64,000 nucleotides of DNA from Planctomycetota bacterium. GTDB lineage: Bacteria > Planctomycetota > B15-G4. The position numbers and the translations under genes were made by a program. The DNA is taken from contig JACKHP010000009.1 of NCBI GenBank assembly GCA_020638905.1, forward strand, positions 124,001 to 188,000, written 5' to 3'. Position 1 is the stretch's first letter. Every line of letters starts with the position of its first letter. The notes beneath the pieces were generated by a model. The model made no database searches, had not been told where the DNA came from, and was given only the letters and a program-made list of their open reading frames with translations. Shown here in pieces: positions 15,400 through 24,264 of the stretch.

Positions 15400-16659
15400 T
15401 CAGTCGCGCCCGGGGAACGCGGACGGGTCGGCCCAGAAGCGCGCCGGGCAGTCCTTGCAGCAGAAGCCGAGCGCGCGTCCCTCGAAGACGATCACGAAGC
15501 GCGGGTCGACCGGGTCGCCCGAGACCGGGCAGCGCGTGTTCGACGGACGCAGTGCGGCCTCCGCCGCCGCGGCCAACGCCTCGGCCGACGCGGCCTGCCC
15601 GTCGTGGCGCGCGGTCTCCGCGCTCTCGGCGGACACAAGCGACGTCGCGTCGGCGGGCGCGCCGAGCACGATCTCGTCCTCGGTGTGCAGCGGCGCCTCG
15701 GTCTCGTCGCGTCCGTCGTGCACGACCAGGGCGGGACGCAGCGCGCGCAGCCGCTGCAGGTCGTCGTCGGAGAGGCCTGTGCCCCAGAGCGAGACGCGCT
15801 CGAGCCGCGGCAGTGCGGCGAGCGACGCGACGGCCGTCCCGTCGAGCGGCGTGCCGGTGAGGACGAGCACGCGCAGCGACGGGGCGCGGGCGAGCGCGGG
15901 CAGCCCGCGGGACGTGATGCGCGTGCGCGCCAGGTCGAGTCGCACGAGGCGCGGCATGGCGGCCAGCGACGCGAGGGACGCGTCGTCGACGCGCGTGCCG
16001 GCCAGCGAGAGCTCGACCACGGCGTCGCGCAGCGGTGCGAGCCATCCCGCCAGGATCGCGCCGTCGACGTCGGGACGCGAGACGCACGAGACCCACAGCA
16101 GGCCGGTGGACGGATCGTCAGTCTCGACGTGCACGAGCTCCTCGCGCAGGTGGGCCACGGCGGTCGGGTCCGGCACGATCGGCGCGGCGGGCGCGGCGCG
16201 CGTGCCGTCCCCGGCGGGTGCGCGAGGATCGGTTCCGCGCGTGTCGGCGGAGACGTCGTGCGGCGTCCCGGCGGCATCGCCGAAGGACGCGCCGGCCGCG
16301 ATCCAGGCGCGCAGCAGCGCGCGCTCGGACGGCTCGGGCTGCGGCTTGCCGCGCGGCGGCATGTGGTCGTCGTCGTCCGCCGGCAGCTCGACGCGCCGCA
16401 GCAGCTCGCTCGCGTCGGGATCGCCGGGCACGAGCACGGCGCCCGACTCGCCCCCCGCGCGGATCGCGTCGGGCGTGTGCAGCGCGAGGCGCGCCTTGTG
16501 CTTCGCGGGACCGTGGCAGGCGCCGCAGCGCGACTCGAGCAACGGCGCGATCTGCTGCGCGTACGTGTCCGGAGCGTCCTGCGCGCGGAGCGCGAGCGAC
16601 GTCGCGACGAGAGACAGCAGGAGGAGCGCCGAGCGCCTCGATCGTCGAGCACGCCTCAC
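15400..16659 (-). CDS. planctomycete cytochrome (PSCyt1-like) with leucine-rich repeats and YHS-like C-terminus
   Basis: 419 residues from GTG 16659, which overlaps the stop of the DUF1501 gene as GTGA, so translation is probably coupled. A basic start and LLLLSLVATSLALRAQ form a signal peptide. One c-type haem motif, CGACHGP (Cys45, Cys48, His49), is followed by HMPPRGKPQPEPSE and LRAWIAAGASF, typical of the PSCyt1 domain. From about 190 to 300 come leucine-rich repeats (LAGTRVDDASLASLAAMPRL and three or four similar units). The last 45 residues have CPVSGDPVD and GFCCKDCPARFWADP, a cysteine pattern like YHS or TRASH metal-binding domains. A periplasmic redox role with the neighbouring DUF1549/1553 and DUF1501 proteins is inferred from the operon. 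Confidence 0.82.
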   Translation of the reverse strand: MRRARRSRRSALLLLSLVATSLALRAQDAPDTYAQQIAPLLESRCGACHGPAKHKARLALHTPDAIRAGGESGAVLVPGDPDASELLRRVELPADDDDHMPPRGKPQPEPSERALLRAWIAAGASFGDAAGTPHDVSADTRGTDPRAPAGDGTRAAPAAPIVPDPTAVAHLREELVHVETDDPSTGLLWVSCVSRPDVDGAILAGWLAPLRDAVVELSLAGTRVDDASLASLAAMPRLVRLDLARTRITSRGLPALARAPSLRVLVLTGTPLDGTAVASLAALPRLERVSLWGTGLSDDDLQRLRALRPALVVHDGRDETEAPLHTEDEIVLGAPADATSLVSAESAETARHDGQAASAEALAAAAEAALRPSNTRCPVSGDPVDPRFVIVFEGRALGFCCKDCPARFWADPSAFPGRD

Positions 16660-18113
16660 GCGAGCAGCTCCGGGCGCACGCGTCCGAAGACATCCGTGAG
16701 GCGGAAGTCGCGGCCCGCGTGGCGGTACGTGAGGCGCTCGTGGTCGAGTCCGAGCAGCTGCAGCAGCGTGGCGTGCAGGTCGTGCACGTCGATCGGGTTC
16801 TCGACGATGTTGTAGCCGTAGTCGTCGGTCCTCCCGACGGTGATGCCGGGACGGATGCCGCCGCCGGCCATCCAGATCGTGAAGCAGCGCGGATGGTGGT
16901 CGCGGCCGTAGTTGTCCTTCGTGAGCGTGCCCTGGGTGTAGACGGTGCGTCCGAACTCGCCGCCCCACAGCACGAGCGTGTCGTCGAGCAGGCCGCGCCG
17001 CTCGAGGTCGATCACGAGCGCGGCCTGGGCCCGGTCGACGGCGCCGCACTGGGCGCGGATCTCGCGCGGCAGGTTGCTGTGCGCGTCCCAGCCACGCATG
17101 TAGAGCTGGACGAAGCGCACGCCGCGCTCGGCCAGCCGGCGCGCGAGCAGGCAGTTGCTCGCGAAGCTGCCCGGCGTGCGCACGTCGGGACCGTAGAGCG
17201 CCAGCGTCTCGTCGCTCTCGGTCGAGAGGTCGACGAGTTCGGGCACCGACATCTGCATGCGGTACGCCATCTCGGCCTGGGCCACGCGCGCGTCGATCTC
17301 GGGATCGAGCGAGCGCGCGTGCTCGCGCGCGTCGAGCTCGGCCACGAGGTCGAGCATGCGCCGCCGGTCGGCGCGCGCCACGCCCGGCGGGTCGGCCAGG
17401 TAGAGCACCGGATCGCCGCTGCTGCGCAGCCGGCAGCCCTGGTGTTCGCTGGGCAGGAAGCCCGAGCCCCAGAAGCGCGACGAGAGCGCCTGCATGTTGC
17501 CCAGGCCCTGGCTGATGAGCACCGCGAAGGTGGGCAGGTTCTCGTTGCTGCTGCCCAGGCCGTAGCTGATCCACGAGCCGAACGACGGACGCCCGGGTTG
17601 CTGGTGCCCGGTCTGGAAGAACGTGATGCCGGGCTCGTGGTTGATCGCGTCGGTGTGCATCGAGTGCACGAAGCACAGCTTGTGCGCGAGCGCGGCGGTG
17701 TGCGGCAGCAGCTCGCTGATCCAGATGCCGTCCTGCGCGTTCGCGTAGCGGCTGAACCTGAAGATCGACGGCGCCACGGGGAAGCGGCTCTGTCCGCTCG
17801 TCATGCCGGTCAGGCGCTGGCCCTGGCGGATCGAGTCGGGCAGCTCCTCGTCGTAGCGCTCGCGCAGCCCGGGCTTGTGGTCGAACAGGTCGAGCTGGCT
17901 GGGCGCGCCCTCCATGTGCAGCGCGATGACGCGCCGCGCCCGGGGACGGAAGTCGACGCCCGCGCGCCGCCGCGGGTCGCCGCCGAACGGCGCGGCCGCG
18001 CCCAGCAGCGAGCCGAGCGCCATCGACCCGAGGGCGCCCGAGAGGGTGCGCGCCGCGCTGCCGAAGAAGCGCCGGCGCGTCAGGTGCAGGAAGCGTTCCT
18101 CGCGGGGATCCAT
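16656..18113 (-). CDS. DUF1501 protein, Tat-exported sulfatase-like
   Basis: 485 residues from ATG 18113, only two bases after the stop of the DUF1549/DUF1553 gene. The N-terminus has the twin-arginine motif LTRRRFFGSAARTLSG followed by a weakly hydrophobic segment, so export in folded form is expected. The body matches DUF1501: RRVIALHMEGAPSQLDLFDHKP near residue 60, HTDAINHEPG, QPGRPSFGSWISYGLGS, LWGGEFGRTVYTQG, GRDHHPRCFTIWMAGGG and a final part with DLHATLLQLLGLDHERLTY. These proteins have an alkaline phosphatase/sulfatase-like fold and in planctomycetes are almost always paired with DUF1549/DUF1553 cytochromes. The substrate is unknown. Length is normal for the family. Confidence 0.92.
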   Translation of the reverse strand: MDPREERFLHLTRRRFFGSAARTLSGALGSMALGSLLGAAAPFGGDPRRRAGVDFRPRARRVIALHMEGAPSQLDLFDHKPGLRERYDEELPDSIRQGQRLTGMTSGQSRFPVAPSIFRFSRYANAQDGIWISELLPHTAALAHKLCFVHSMHTDAINHEPGITFFQTGHQQPGRPSFGSWISYGLGSSNENLPTFAVLISQGLGNMQALSSRFWGSGFLPSEHQGCRLRSSGDPVLYLADPPGVARADRRRMLDLVAELDAREHARSLDPEIDARVAQAEMAYRMQMSVPELVDLSTESDETLALYGPDVRTPGSFASNCLLARRLAERGVRFVQLYMRGWDAHSNLPREIRAQCGAVDRAQAALVIDLERRGLLDDTLVLWGGEFGRTVYTQGTLTKDNYGRDHHPRCFTIWMAGGGIRPGITVGRTDDYGYNIVENPIDVHDLHATLLQLLGLDHERLTYRHAGRDFRLTDVFGRVRPELLA

Positions 18114-18115
18114 GC

Positions 18116-21100
18116 TCAGTCCTGGGTCAGGGTCTCGTGCAGGTCGAGCACGGCGGAGGCCAGCATCGTCCAGGCGGCGAGCTCGGACGGCGCGAGGTCG
18201 TCGGCGGTGGGCGCCTCGCCCACGTCGACGAGCGCGCGCGCGGCCTCTGCGTCGTCGGCGTAGCGCGCGCGGAAGTCGTCCAGCGCGTCGGCCAGCAGCG
18301 CGCGGTCGCCCGCGTCCGGGTGCCGCGCCGTGACCCGTCGGAAGAGCCGCTCGAGGCGCGTCGCGTCGTCGCCGTCCTCGTGCAGCGTGCGCTCGGCCAG
18401 GACGCGCGCGGCCTCGACGAACTGCTCGTCGTTCCACAGCACGAGCGCCTGGAGCGGCGTGCTCGTGAGCTGCCGGCGCACGACGCACGACTCGCGCGTG
18501 GGCGCGTCGAAGGTCAGCAGCGCCGGCGGCGGGACGGCGCGCTTCCAGTACGTGTAGAGGCTGCGCCGCCACAGGTCGTCGCCCTGGCCGCGCTCGAACA
18601 GGCGCGTGTTCGACTGCAGCATCGCGACCTCGCGCCACAGTCCCTCGGGCTGGTACGGCTTGACCGATCGACCGCCGAAGCGCTCGACGAGCAGTCCCGC
18701 GGCGTAGAGCGCCTGGTCGCGGATCGCCTCGGCGCCCAGCCGCCGGCGCGGGGAGCGCGCGAGCAGCCGGTTCTCGGGATCGATCTCGTCGAGCTCGGGA
18801 CGCGCGCGCGACGCCTGGCGGTACGTGCTCGAGAGCACGAACGCGCGCAGCATGGCGCGCACGTCCCAGCCCGATTCGCGCAGCTCGACCGCCAGCCAGT
18901 CGAGCAGCTCGGGATGGCTCGGCGGCTCGCCCTGCAATCCGAAGTCTTCGGAGGTGCGCACGAGGCCGGTGCCGAAGACCGTCTGCCACAGCCGGTTGGC
19001 CTCGACCCGCGCGGTGAGCGGGTTGTCGTCGGACACGAGCCAGCGCGCGAGTCCCAGCCGGTCGCGCGGGAGCGAGGCGTCCATGGGCGGCAGGAACGCG
19101 GGCGTGGTGCGCGGCGCCGGACGGGTCTCGTCGGGATGGTCGTACTGTCCGCGCACGAGCACGTACGTCTCGCGCGGCTCGGCGCGCTCGCGCATGACCA
19201 TCGCGCGCGGGATCTCCGCCGCGAGCATCGCACGCTCGGAGCGGGCCGCGCTGCGCGCGTCGTCGAGCTCGCGGTAGCCCGAGAAGACCGCCCGGCGCCA
19301 GTCGAGCCACTGCTCGGCGCGCTGCGCGTCGGTGATCGCGTCGTCGGGCAGCAGCGCCGAGACGAGCTCGTCGTCGAGCCCGCCGGCGGACGGCTTCGCG
19401 CGGAACGAGAACGCGCCCGGTCCGCCGCTGTTCACGATCTTCAGCACGAGCGCGTTCGCGCCGGCGCGCAGCGGCAGGACGGCCTCGTCCTCGTCGAGGG
19501 TGAGCGAGCGGTCGACGCGGTTCTCGTGCACGAGCGCGCCGTTCACGAAGACCTGGATGCCGTCGTCGCTGCCCAGCGCCACCGGCAGCTCGCGCGCGTC
19601 CGGCGACCAGAGCGTGCGCGCCACGTACGTCGCGCCGAGGTCGCCGCCGAGTTCGTCGAGCACGCCGTCGGGGAAGCCCGCGAACGCGAACGCGCGGGCC
19701 TCGGCGCCGAAGGCCTGCGCCGAGGGCAGGCGCGTCACGTCCTCGGGGCCGAAGCGCGGCTCGTACGCGTCGCGCGGGTCGGGCGCGTCGGCGCCGAACG
19801 GTCCGCAGCGGTACCAGCGGCCGGCGGCCACGGGCAGCGCCGAGAGGTCGTCGAGCGGCGCGACGCGCACGCGCAGGCGTCCCAGCGAGTGCTGCTCGTA
19901 GGGCGAGCGGTAGCTGATCACGAGCCTGCACTCGGCGCCGCGGTCGTCACCGAACGGCGCGTCGGAGAGCAGCAGCAGCGTGCGCGGTCCGGCGGCCTGG
20001 TTGCCGTCCGCGGCCCAGCCCGTGGCGTGGTCGCCGTCGAACGCCAGCCCCGGCTCGTAGTCGAGGTTCGTCTGGACGTGGTCGCTCCAGCCCCAGCGCA
20101 GCGGCACGTCGCGGTACGCGTCGTCGTCCGCCCCGCGCGGACGCGTCGCGAGCGTGATCTCGGAGATCACCGCGTTGCCGTGCGACGCGCGTCCCGGACC
20201 GGCGCTGCCGGTGTCGGGCGGCGTGAGGCACTCGAGCAGCAGCGCGCGCAGTCCCCCGCGCGGGACGTCGAGCAGCAGCTCGTGGTCCTCGTGCATGGCG
20301 TGCGGCCCCTCGACGAGCAGCGCGCCGTCGGCCTGCAGCTCGAGCGTGACGCCCGGTTCGGTCGAGCTCGCCGCGAGCACCTCGGGGACGATCCAGTCGA
20401 CGCCGGCGCGTGCGCGCGTCTCGGCCAGGAAGCGCGCGCGCTGCTCGTCCTCTCCGGGGAGCGGCTGCTCGAGACGTGCGCCGAGGTCGGCGATGCGCGC
20501 GTCGAGCGCGTCGAGGCGCTGCCGCTGCGCGTCGCTGGGCACCTCGACGAACGGCTCGAACGCGCGGTTGCTGTCGGGGAGCTGCGAGTAGAGTCCCGGT
20601 TCGTCGATCGAGTCGAAGAACGCGACGAGCGAGTAGTAGTCCTGCTGCGTGAGCGGGTCGTACTTGTGGTCGTGGCAGCGCGCGCAGCCCGCCGTGAGTC
20701 CGAGGAAGACCGAGGCCGTCGTGTTCACGCGGTCGACGGCGTACTCGACCAGGTACTCGTCGGCCAGCGCGCCGCCCTCGTCGGTGGTGACGTGGTTCCT
20801 GTTGAATCCCGAGGCCACGATCTGCGCCGTGCTCGCGTCGGGCAGCAGGTCGCCGGCGAGCTGCTCGACCACGAACTCGTCGTACGGCTGGTTGCGGCGC
20901 AGCGCCGAGAGCAGCTCGTCGCGCCAGGCCGAGGCCTGGCGTCCCGCGTCGGTGTGGATGCCGCTCGTGTCGGCGTAGCGCGCCAGGTCGAGCCAGCCCG
21001 TGGCGAGGTGCTCGGCCGAGCGCGAGCGGTACGGTTCCTCGCCGAGCAACCGGTCGACGAGTCGCTCGTACGCCGCGTCGGACGGGTCGGCCAGCCACGC

Positions 21101-21787
21101 GTCCTGTTCGTCGAGCGTGGGCGGGAGGCCGGTGAGGTCGAGGAACACGCGTCGCAGCAGCGTCTCGGCGTCGGCCGGAGGCGAGGGCGCGATGCCCTGC
21201 CGTTCGAGGCGCGCCAGCACGAAGCGATCGATCGGTCCGCGCGGCCAGCTCTCGTCGCGCACCGTCGGCGGCTCGGGACGCACCGGCGCGACGAACGCCC
21301 AGTGCGGCTCGTAGCGCGCGCCCTCGGCGATCCAGCGGCGCAGCGTCTCGCGCTCGTCGGCGGAGAGCGCGCGCTTCTTGGCCTCGGGCGGCGGCATGCG
21401 CTCGTCGGGATCGTCGGACGCGATGCGCCGCAGCAGCTCGCTCGCGTCGGGCTCGCCGGGGACGACGGCACGCACGCCGTCGCGCTCGGCGGTGGCCGAC
21501 TCGGGCTGGTCGAGGCGCAGCCCCGCCTGGCGCGCGGCCGAGTCGGCGCCGTGGCACTGCAGGCAGCGGTCGGAGAGGATCGGACGCACGTCGCGTCCGT
21601 AGCGCACCTCGCCCGCGGACTCGGGGCTCGCCGCCGGCGCGCCGCCGTCGTTCGCGTCGGTGAGCGCCTCGTCGGCGAGCGGTGCGGCGCCGAGCAGCGT
21701 GACGAGCAGCAGCGGCAGCGCGTGCGCCGCGCGGGTCGCGCGACGTCCGACGGAGAGGCGACCCTGGCGGTGCTGCGGACTCGGCAA
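18116..21787 (-). CDS. PSCyt1-DUF1549-DUF1553 planctomycete cytochrome protein
   Basis: 1223 residues, starting at TTG 21787 with AGGA nine bases upstream. A signal peptide (AHALPLLLVTLLGAAPLAD) precedes the PSCyt1 domain (about 60-165: RYGRDVRPILSDRC, haem motif CLQCHG, then DERMPPPEAKKRALS). The DUF1549 domain (about 185-395) has PRGPIDRFVLARLE and FLDLTGLPPT and carries a second haem-type motif, CARCHDHKYDPLTQQDYY. The middle (about 480-800) is a beta-rich insertion. The DUF1553 domain (about 890-1160) has RLGLARWLVSDDNPLTARV, FGLQGEPPSHPELLDWLA and RRQLTSTPLQALVLWND. The whole is typical of planctomycetes; a role in oxidising or breaking down complex carbon with the DUF1501 partner is often proposed but unproven. 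It is the first gene of a three-gene, tightly spaced operon. Confidence 0.93.
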   Translation of the reverse strand: MPSPQHRQGRLSVGRRATRAAHALPLLLVTLLGAAPLADEALTDANDGGAPAASPESAGEVRYGRDVRPILSDRCLQCHGADSAARQAGLRLDQPESATAERDGVRAVVPGEPDASELLRRIASDDPDERMPPPEAKKRALSADERETLRRWIAEGARYEPHWAFVAPVRPEPPTVRDESWPRGPIDRFVLARLERQGIAPSPPADAETLLRRVFLDLTGLPPTLDEQDAWLADPSDAAYERLVDRLLGEEPYRSRSAEHLATGWLDLARYADTSGIHTDAGRQASAWRDELLSALRRNQPYDEFVVEQLAGDLLPDASTAQIVASGFNRNHVTTDEGGALADEYLVEYAVDRVNTTASVFLGLTAGCARCHDHKYDPLTQQDYYSLVAFFDSIDEPGLYSQLPDSNRAFEPFVEVPSDAQRQRLDALDARIADLGARLEQPLPGEDEQRARFLAETRARAGVDWIVPEVLAASSTEPGVTLELQADGALLVEGPHAMHEDHELLLDVPRGGLRALLLECLTPPDTGSAGPGRASHGNAVISEITLATRPRGADDDAYRDVPLRWGWSDHVQTNLDYEPGLAFDGDHATGWAADGNQAAGPRTLLLLSDAPFGDDRGAECRLVISYRSPYEQHSLGRLRVRVAPLDDLSALPVAAGRWYRCGPFGADAPDPRDAYEPRFGPEDVTRLPSAQAFGAEARAFAFAGFPDGVLDELGGDLGATYVARTLWSPDARELPVALGSDDGIQVFVNGALVHENRVDRSLTLDEDEAVLPLRAGANALVLKIVNSGGPGAFSFRAKPSAGGLDDELVSALLPDDAITDAQRAEQWLDWRRAVFSGYRELDDARSAARSERAMLAAEIPRAMVMRERAEPRETYVLVRGQYDHPDETRPAPRTTPAFLPPMDASLPRDRLGLARWLVSDDNPLTARVEANRLWQTVFGTGLVRTSEDFGLQGEPPSHPELLDWLAVELRESGWDVRAMLRAFVLSSTYRQASRARPELDEIDPENRLLARSPRRRLGAEAIRDQALYAAGLLVERFGGRSVKPYQPEGLWREVAMLQSNTRLFERGQGDDLWRRSLYTYWKRAVPPPALLTFDAPTRESCVVRRQLTSTPLQALVLWNDEQFVEAARVLAERTLHEDGDDATRLERLFRRVTARHPDAGDRALLADALDDFRARYADDAEAARALVDVGEAPTADDLAPSELAAWTMLASAVLDLHETLTQD

Positions 21788-21888
21788 CGGGACCGTTCCT
21801 GCGGGGAGGCACCGTCGAGGCGGTCCGGTGCCGGAGCGGCGGGCATCGCGTGCGGAGGCCGAGGCTCCCGGCGCGACGTCGACGTCCC

Positions 21889-21894
21889 AGCATA
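21889..21894 (-). promoter_or_regulatory. -10-like element TATGCT (minus strand)
   Basis: Minus-strand context GGCCTTATGCTGGGAC, 101 bp before the TTG start at 21787. It is the probable promoter of the cytochrome operon. Confidence 0.4.
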
Positions 21895-21973
21895 AGGCCG
21901 GGAGGCGTCCTCGTCATGGCGCTCGCCGCTGGGACTCACGACCCACGAGCACCGATCGGCAGCGCCGCTCGGC

Positions 21974-21979
21974 TATGCT
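21974..21979 (+). promoter_or_regulatory. -10-like element TATGCT
   Basis: Context CGGCTATGCTGGCCG, 50 bp before the ATG at 22030. It lies back to back with the minus-strand element at 21889. Confidence 0.45.
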
Positions 21980-22029
21980 GGCCGCCTGTTCGTCGTCCGA
22001 GCGCCACCGCCCCGGGGGGAATCCGCGCC

Positions 22030-24183
22030 ATGTCGTCCCGTCTTCGTCGCCTCTGGTCCGTCCGTCGCTCGACGTGCGTCATGGTCGTCCTGCTCTGCGC
22101 CTTCGGCTGCGCGGCCGGCGGAAACCTCGACGAGCGCCCCGGCTGGGCCCAGGGCTTCGAGCAGTGGAAGGGCGCCAAGGCCGGCCAGCCGGGCCTGATG
22201 GGCTCGCTCATCGAGCAGCACCAGGACACGCCCCAGCAGCTCTTCGCCCGCTATCCCGAGGACAAGTACCTGTTCGTGGTGGGGGAGGGTCGCGCCCCGC
22301 GCGGCAAGCCGGGCGACGCCAAGCGCAACGCGCAGAAGGACGCCCAGGCCGAGCTGGCGAACATGCTCTGGGTCGCCGTCTCGTCGGAGATGAGCCTCGA
22401 CGCGAGCAGCACGCAGCGCGACGGCAGCAGCTCGTCGAGCGAGCGGCTCGACGAGTCGGTGCGCACCTTCTCGGCCTCGGTCCTGTCGGACATGTCGGTG
22501 GCGCGCGAGTGGTACGGCTACGAGGGCGACGACGAGGTGGCCTACGTGCTCATGGCGCTCGACCGCGGCGCGTCGGCCCGCAACCTGGCCGACCTCGTGG
22601 GACAGGACGTGGCCGCCGCCCGCACGCTCGTGGGCGAGATCGACCAGGAGCTCGCGAGCGGCGAACTCGCGGGCGTCCCGGTGCAGGTGGCCGACCTGTC
22701 GATGCGCAGCGACCGTCTGCGCGCGGGACTGCTCGCGCTGGGCGTGCTCGACGGCGGACGCACCGCGGCGGACGTGCGCGACGAGGTGGCGTCGATCGGG
22801 GCCGACTCGACGCGCCTGCGTCTCGACGTGCTCGAGAACGTGACGCCGTCCGAGCTGCCCACGCTGCCCTACGTGCGCGGACGCGACGAACCCGTGCTCG
22901 GTCTGCGCCTGCTGCTGCCCCTCGCCGGACGCATGCAGCCGGTCTCGTCCTGCCCGCTCATCGTGCACGCGCCCGATCGGCCCGTGCAGCGCGTGCGCAC
23001 CGACCCCGACGGACGGCTCACGCTGCCGCTGGCGCTCGCGTCGGACACCGCGCGCGGTGAGTACGCGGTCGAGGTGACCTACGACCTGTGCCGCGACCAC
23101 AAGGACGGCGGCGCCGCGGGCTGCACCTGCTGCACGCTCCAGCAGCAGTTCGCGTTCCGCGTCCCGTACCGCGTGGTGCCCGACGAGCAGGCCTTCGACG
23201 CCTCGTTCGCGTCCGCCGAGCAGGCCTTCGAGGAGGGTCGCTGGACGGACGCGCGGCAGGCCTACGCCGAGGCCGGCAGGCTCGTGTTCGACGTCCCCGA
23301 CGAGTCGGCGCGCTGCGACGGACGCCTGCGCGAGGTCTCGCTCGAGATCACCCTCGAGGACGCCGGCGGGATGCTCGAGTCGAACCAGTTCGCCGACGCG
23401 CTCGACGCCTACGCCTCGGCCTGGTCGGGGCTCGAGCTGGTGCCCGACGGGTCGCGCCGCGGTCCGGCGATCCGCGACGGGGGGCTCGCGGCGGCGCTCG
23501 GATACTCGGGCGAGCAGCGCGCGGCCGGCGACGACGCGTCGCGCGAGCGCTGCCTCGAGCGCGTCCTGGGCGCCGAGCAGATGTGGGACGCGCCCGACCT
23601 GCGCGTCGAGATCGCGGGGCTGAAAGAGGTGTTGCCGTGCGTGACCTGCGGCAGGAGCGGCCGCTGTCCGACGTGCCTCGGCAGCGCGCAGCCGGGCATG
23701 GTGCTGGCCGACTGCGCCACGTGCGAGGGCCGCGGCACCCTGCCGCATGACTGCCCCCAGTGCGCGAACGGGTTCGTCGCGTGCACGCACTGCGCCGAGG
23801 CCGGACTCAAGGTCTGCCCCGACTGCAAGGGCACGTGGAGCAAGACGCACTCCAAGTGCGACGGGAAGGGCTGCAAGAAGTGCCAGAACGGCAAGGTGCT
23901 GTGCAAGACGTGCGCGTACTGCAAGGTGCACAAGGCCTACGCCGACTCGTGCGTGACGCCGGGCAAGGTGCCTGCCAAGTGCAAGGTCTGCGGCGGCGAC
24001 GGCAAGGTGCGCTGCAAGAACTGCCAGGCCGGCCCGCTCGTGTTCGCGGGCACCGAGTGGAAGGGCTACGTGCTCGCGACGTGCCCCGCGTGCGACGGCA
24101 CGCGCAAGCGGCTCGCGCCCTGCCCCGCGCGCTGCGATTCGGGCGTCTGTCCGACCTGCCACGGCGTGGCGCACCGCGTCTGA
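22030..24183 (+). CDS. LPP20-like lipoprotein fused to a DnaJ-type zinc-finger array
   Basis: 717 residues from ATG 22030. A signal segment (TCVMVVLLCAFGC) suggests a lipoprotein, though Phe at -2 is unusual. Residues about 70-195 fit the LPP20 fold: DKYLFVVGEGRAP, then a helix AKRNAQKDAQAELANML, then SVAREWYGYEGDDEVAYVLM. A regular middle part follows, with helical pairs such as FEEGRWTDARQAYAEAG that resemble TPRs (about 395-480). From Cys537 to the end there are about twelve CxxC motifs (CVTC, CPTC, CATC, CPQC, CTHC, CPDC, CKKC, CKTC, CKVC, CKNC, CPAC, CPTC), several within CxxCxGxG-like contexts as in DnaJ. The array should bind several zinc ions. An exported zinc-finger array is odd, because such fingers are usually cytoplasmic. 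Role unknown. Confidence 0.8.
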   Translation: MSSRLRRLWSVRRSTCVMVVLLCAFGCAAGGNLDERPGWAQGFEQWKGAKAGQPGLMGSLIEQHQDTPQQLFARYPEDKYLFVVGEGRAPRGKPGDAKRNAQKDAQAELANMLWVAVSSEMSLDASSTQRDGSSSSSERLDESVRTFSASVLSDMSVAREWYGYEGDDEVAYVLMALDRGASARNLADLVGQDVAAARTLVGEIDQELASGELAGVPVQVADLSMRSDRLRAGLLALGVLDGGRTAADVRDEVASIGADSTRLRLDVLENVTPSELPTLPYVRGRDEPVLGLRLLLPLAGRMQPVSSCPLIVHAPDRPVQRVRTDPDGRLTLPLALASDTARGEYAVEVTYDLCRDHKDGGAAGCTCCTLQQQFAFRVPYRVVPDEQAFDASFASAEQAFEEGRWTDARQAYAEAGRLVFDVPDESARCDGRLREVSLEITLEDAGGMLESNQFADALDAYASAWSGLELVPDGSRRGPAIRDGGLAAALGYSGEQRAAGDDASRERCLERVLGAEQMWDAPDLRVEIAGLKEVLPCVTCGRSGRCPTCLGSAQPGMVLADCATCEGRGTLPHDCPQCANGFVACTHCAEAGLKVCPDCKGTWSKTHSKCDGKGCKKCQNGKVLCKTCAYCKVHKAYADSCVTPGKVPAKCKVCGGDGKVRCKNCQAGPLVFAGTEWKGYVLATCPACDGTRKRLAPCPARCDSGVCPTCHGVAHRV

Positions 24184-24187
24184 CGAA

Positions 24188-24228
24188 CACGCCCCGCGCA
24201 CGGGGGTCGGACCCGTGCGCGGGGCGTG
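24188..24228. terminator. perfect 17-bp hairpin between convergent genes
   Basis: The left arm CACGCCCCGCGCACGGG (24188-24204) and right arm CCCGTGCGCGGGGCGTG (24212-24228) are exact reverse complements with a 7-base loop. It begins four bases after the TGA of the plus-strand lipoprotein gene and lies 37 bases beyond the stop of the minus-strand deiminase gene. There is no T-tract on either side, as is common in very GC-rich genomes. It should act in both directions. Confidence 0.85.
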
Positions 24229-24264
24229 CCGGACGCGGACCCGCCGGTCCGCGTGCGGGCGCGC

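Noticed and set aside
18137..21895. A 1252-codon open frame on the plus strand opposite the DUF1549/DUF1553 gene
   Set aside because: It is a mirror of a strongly biased real gene; no domain, signal or ribosome site.
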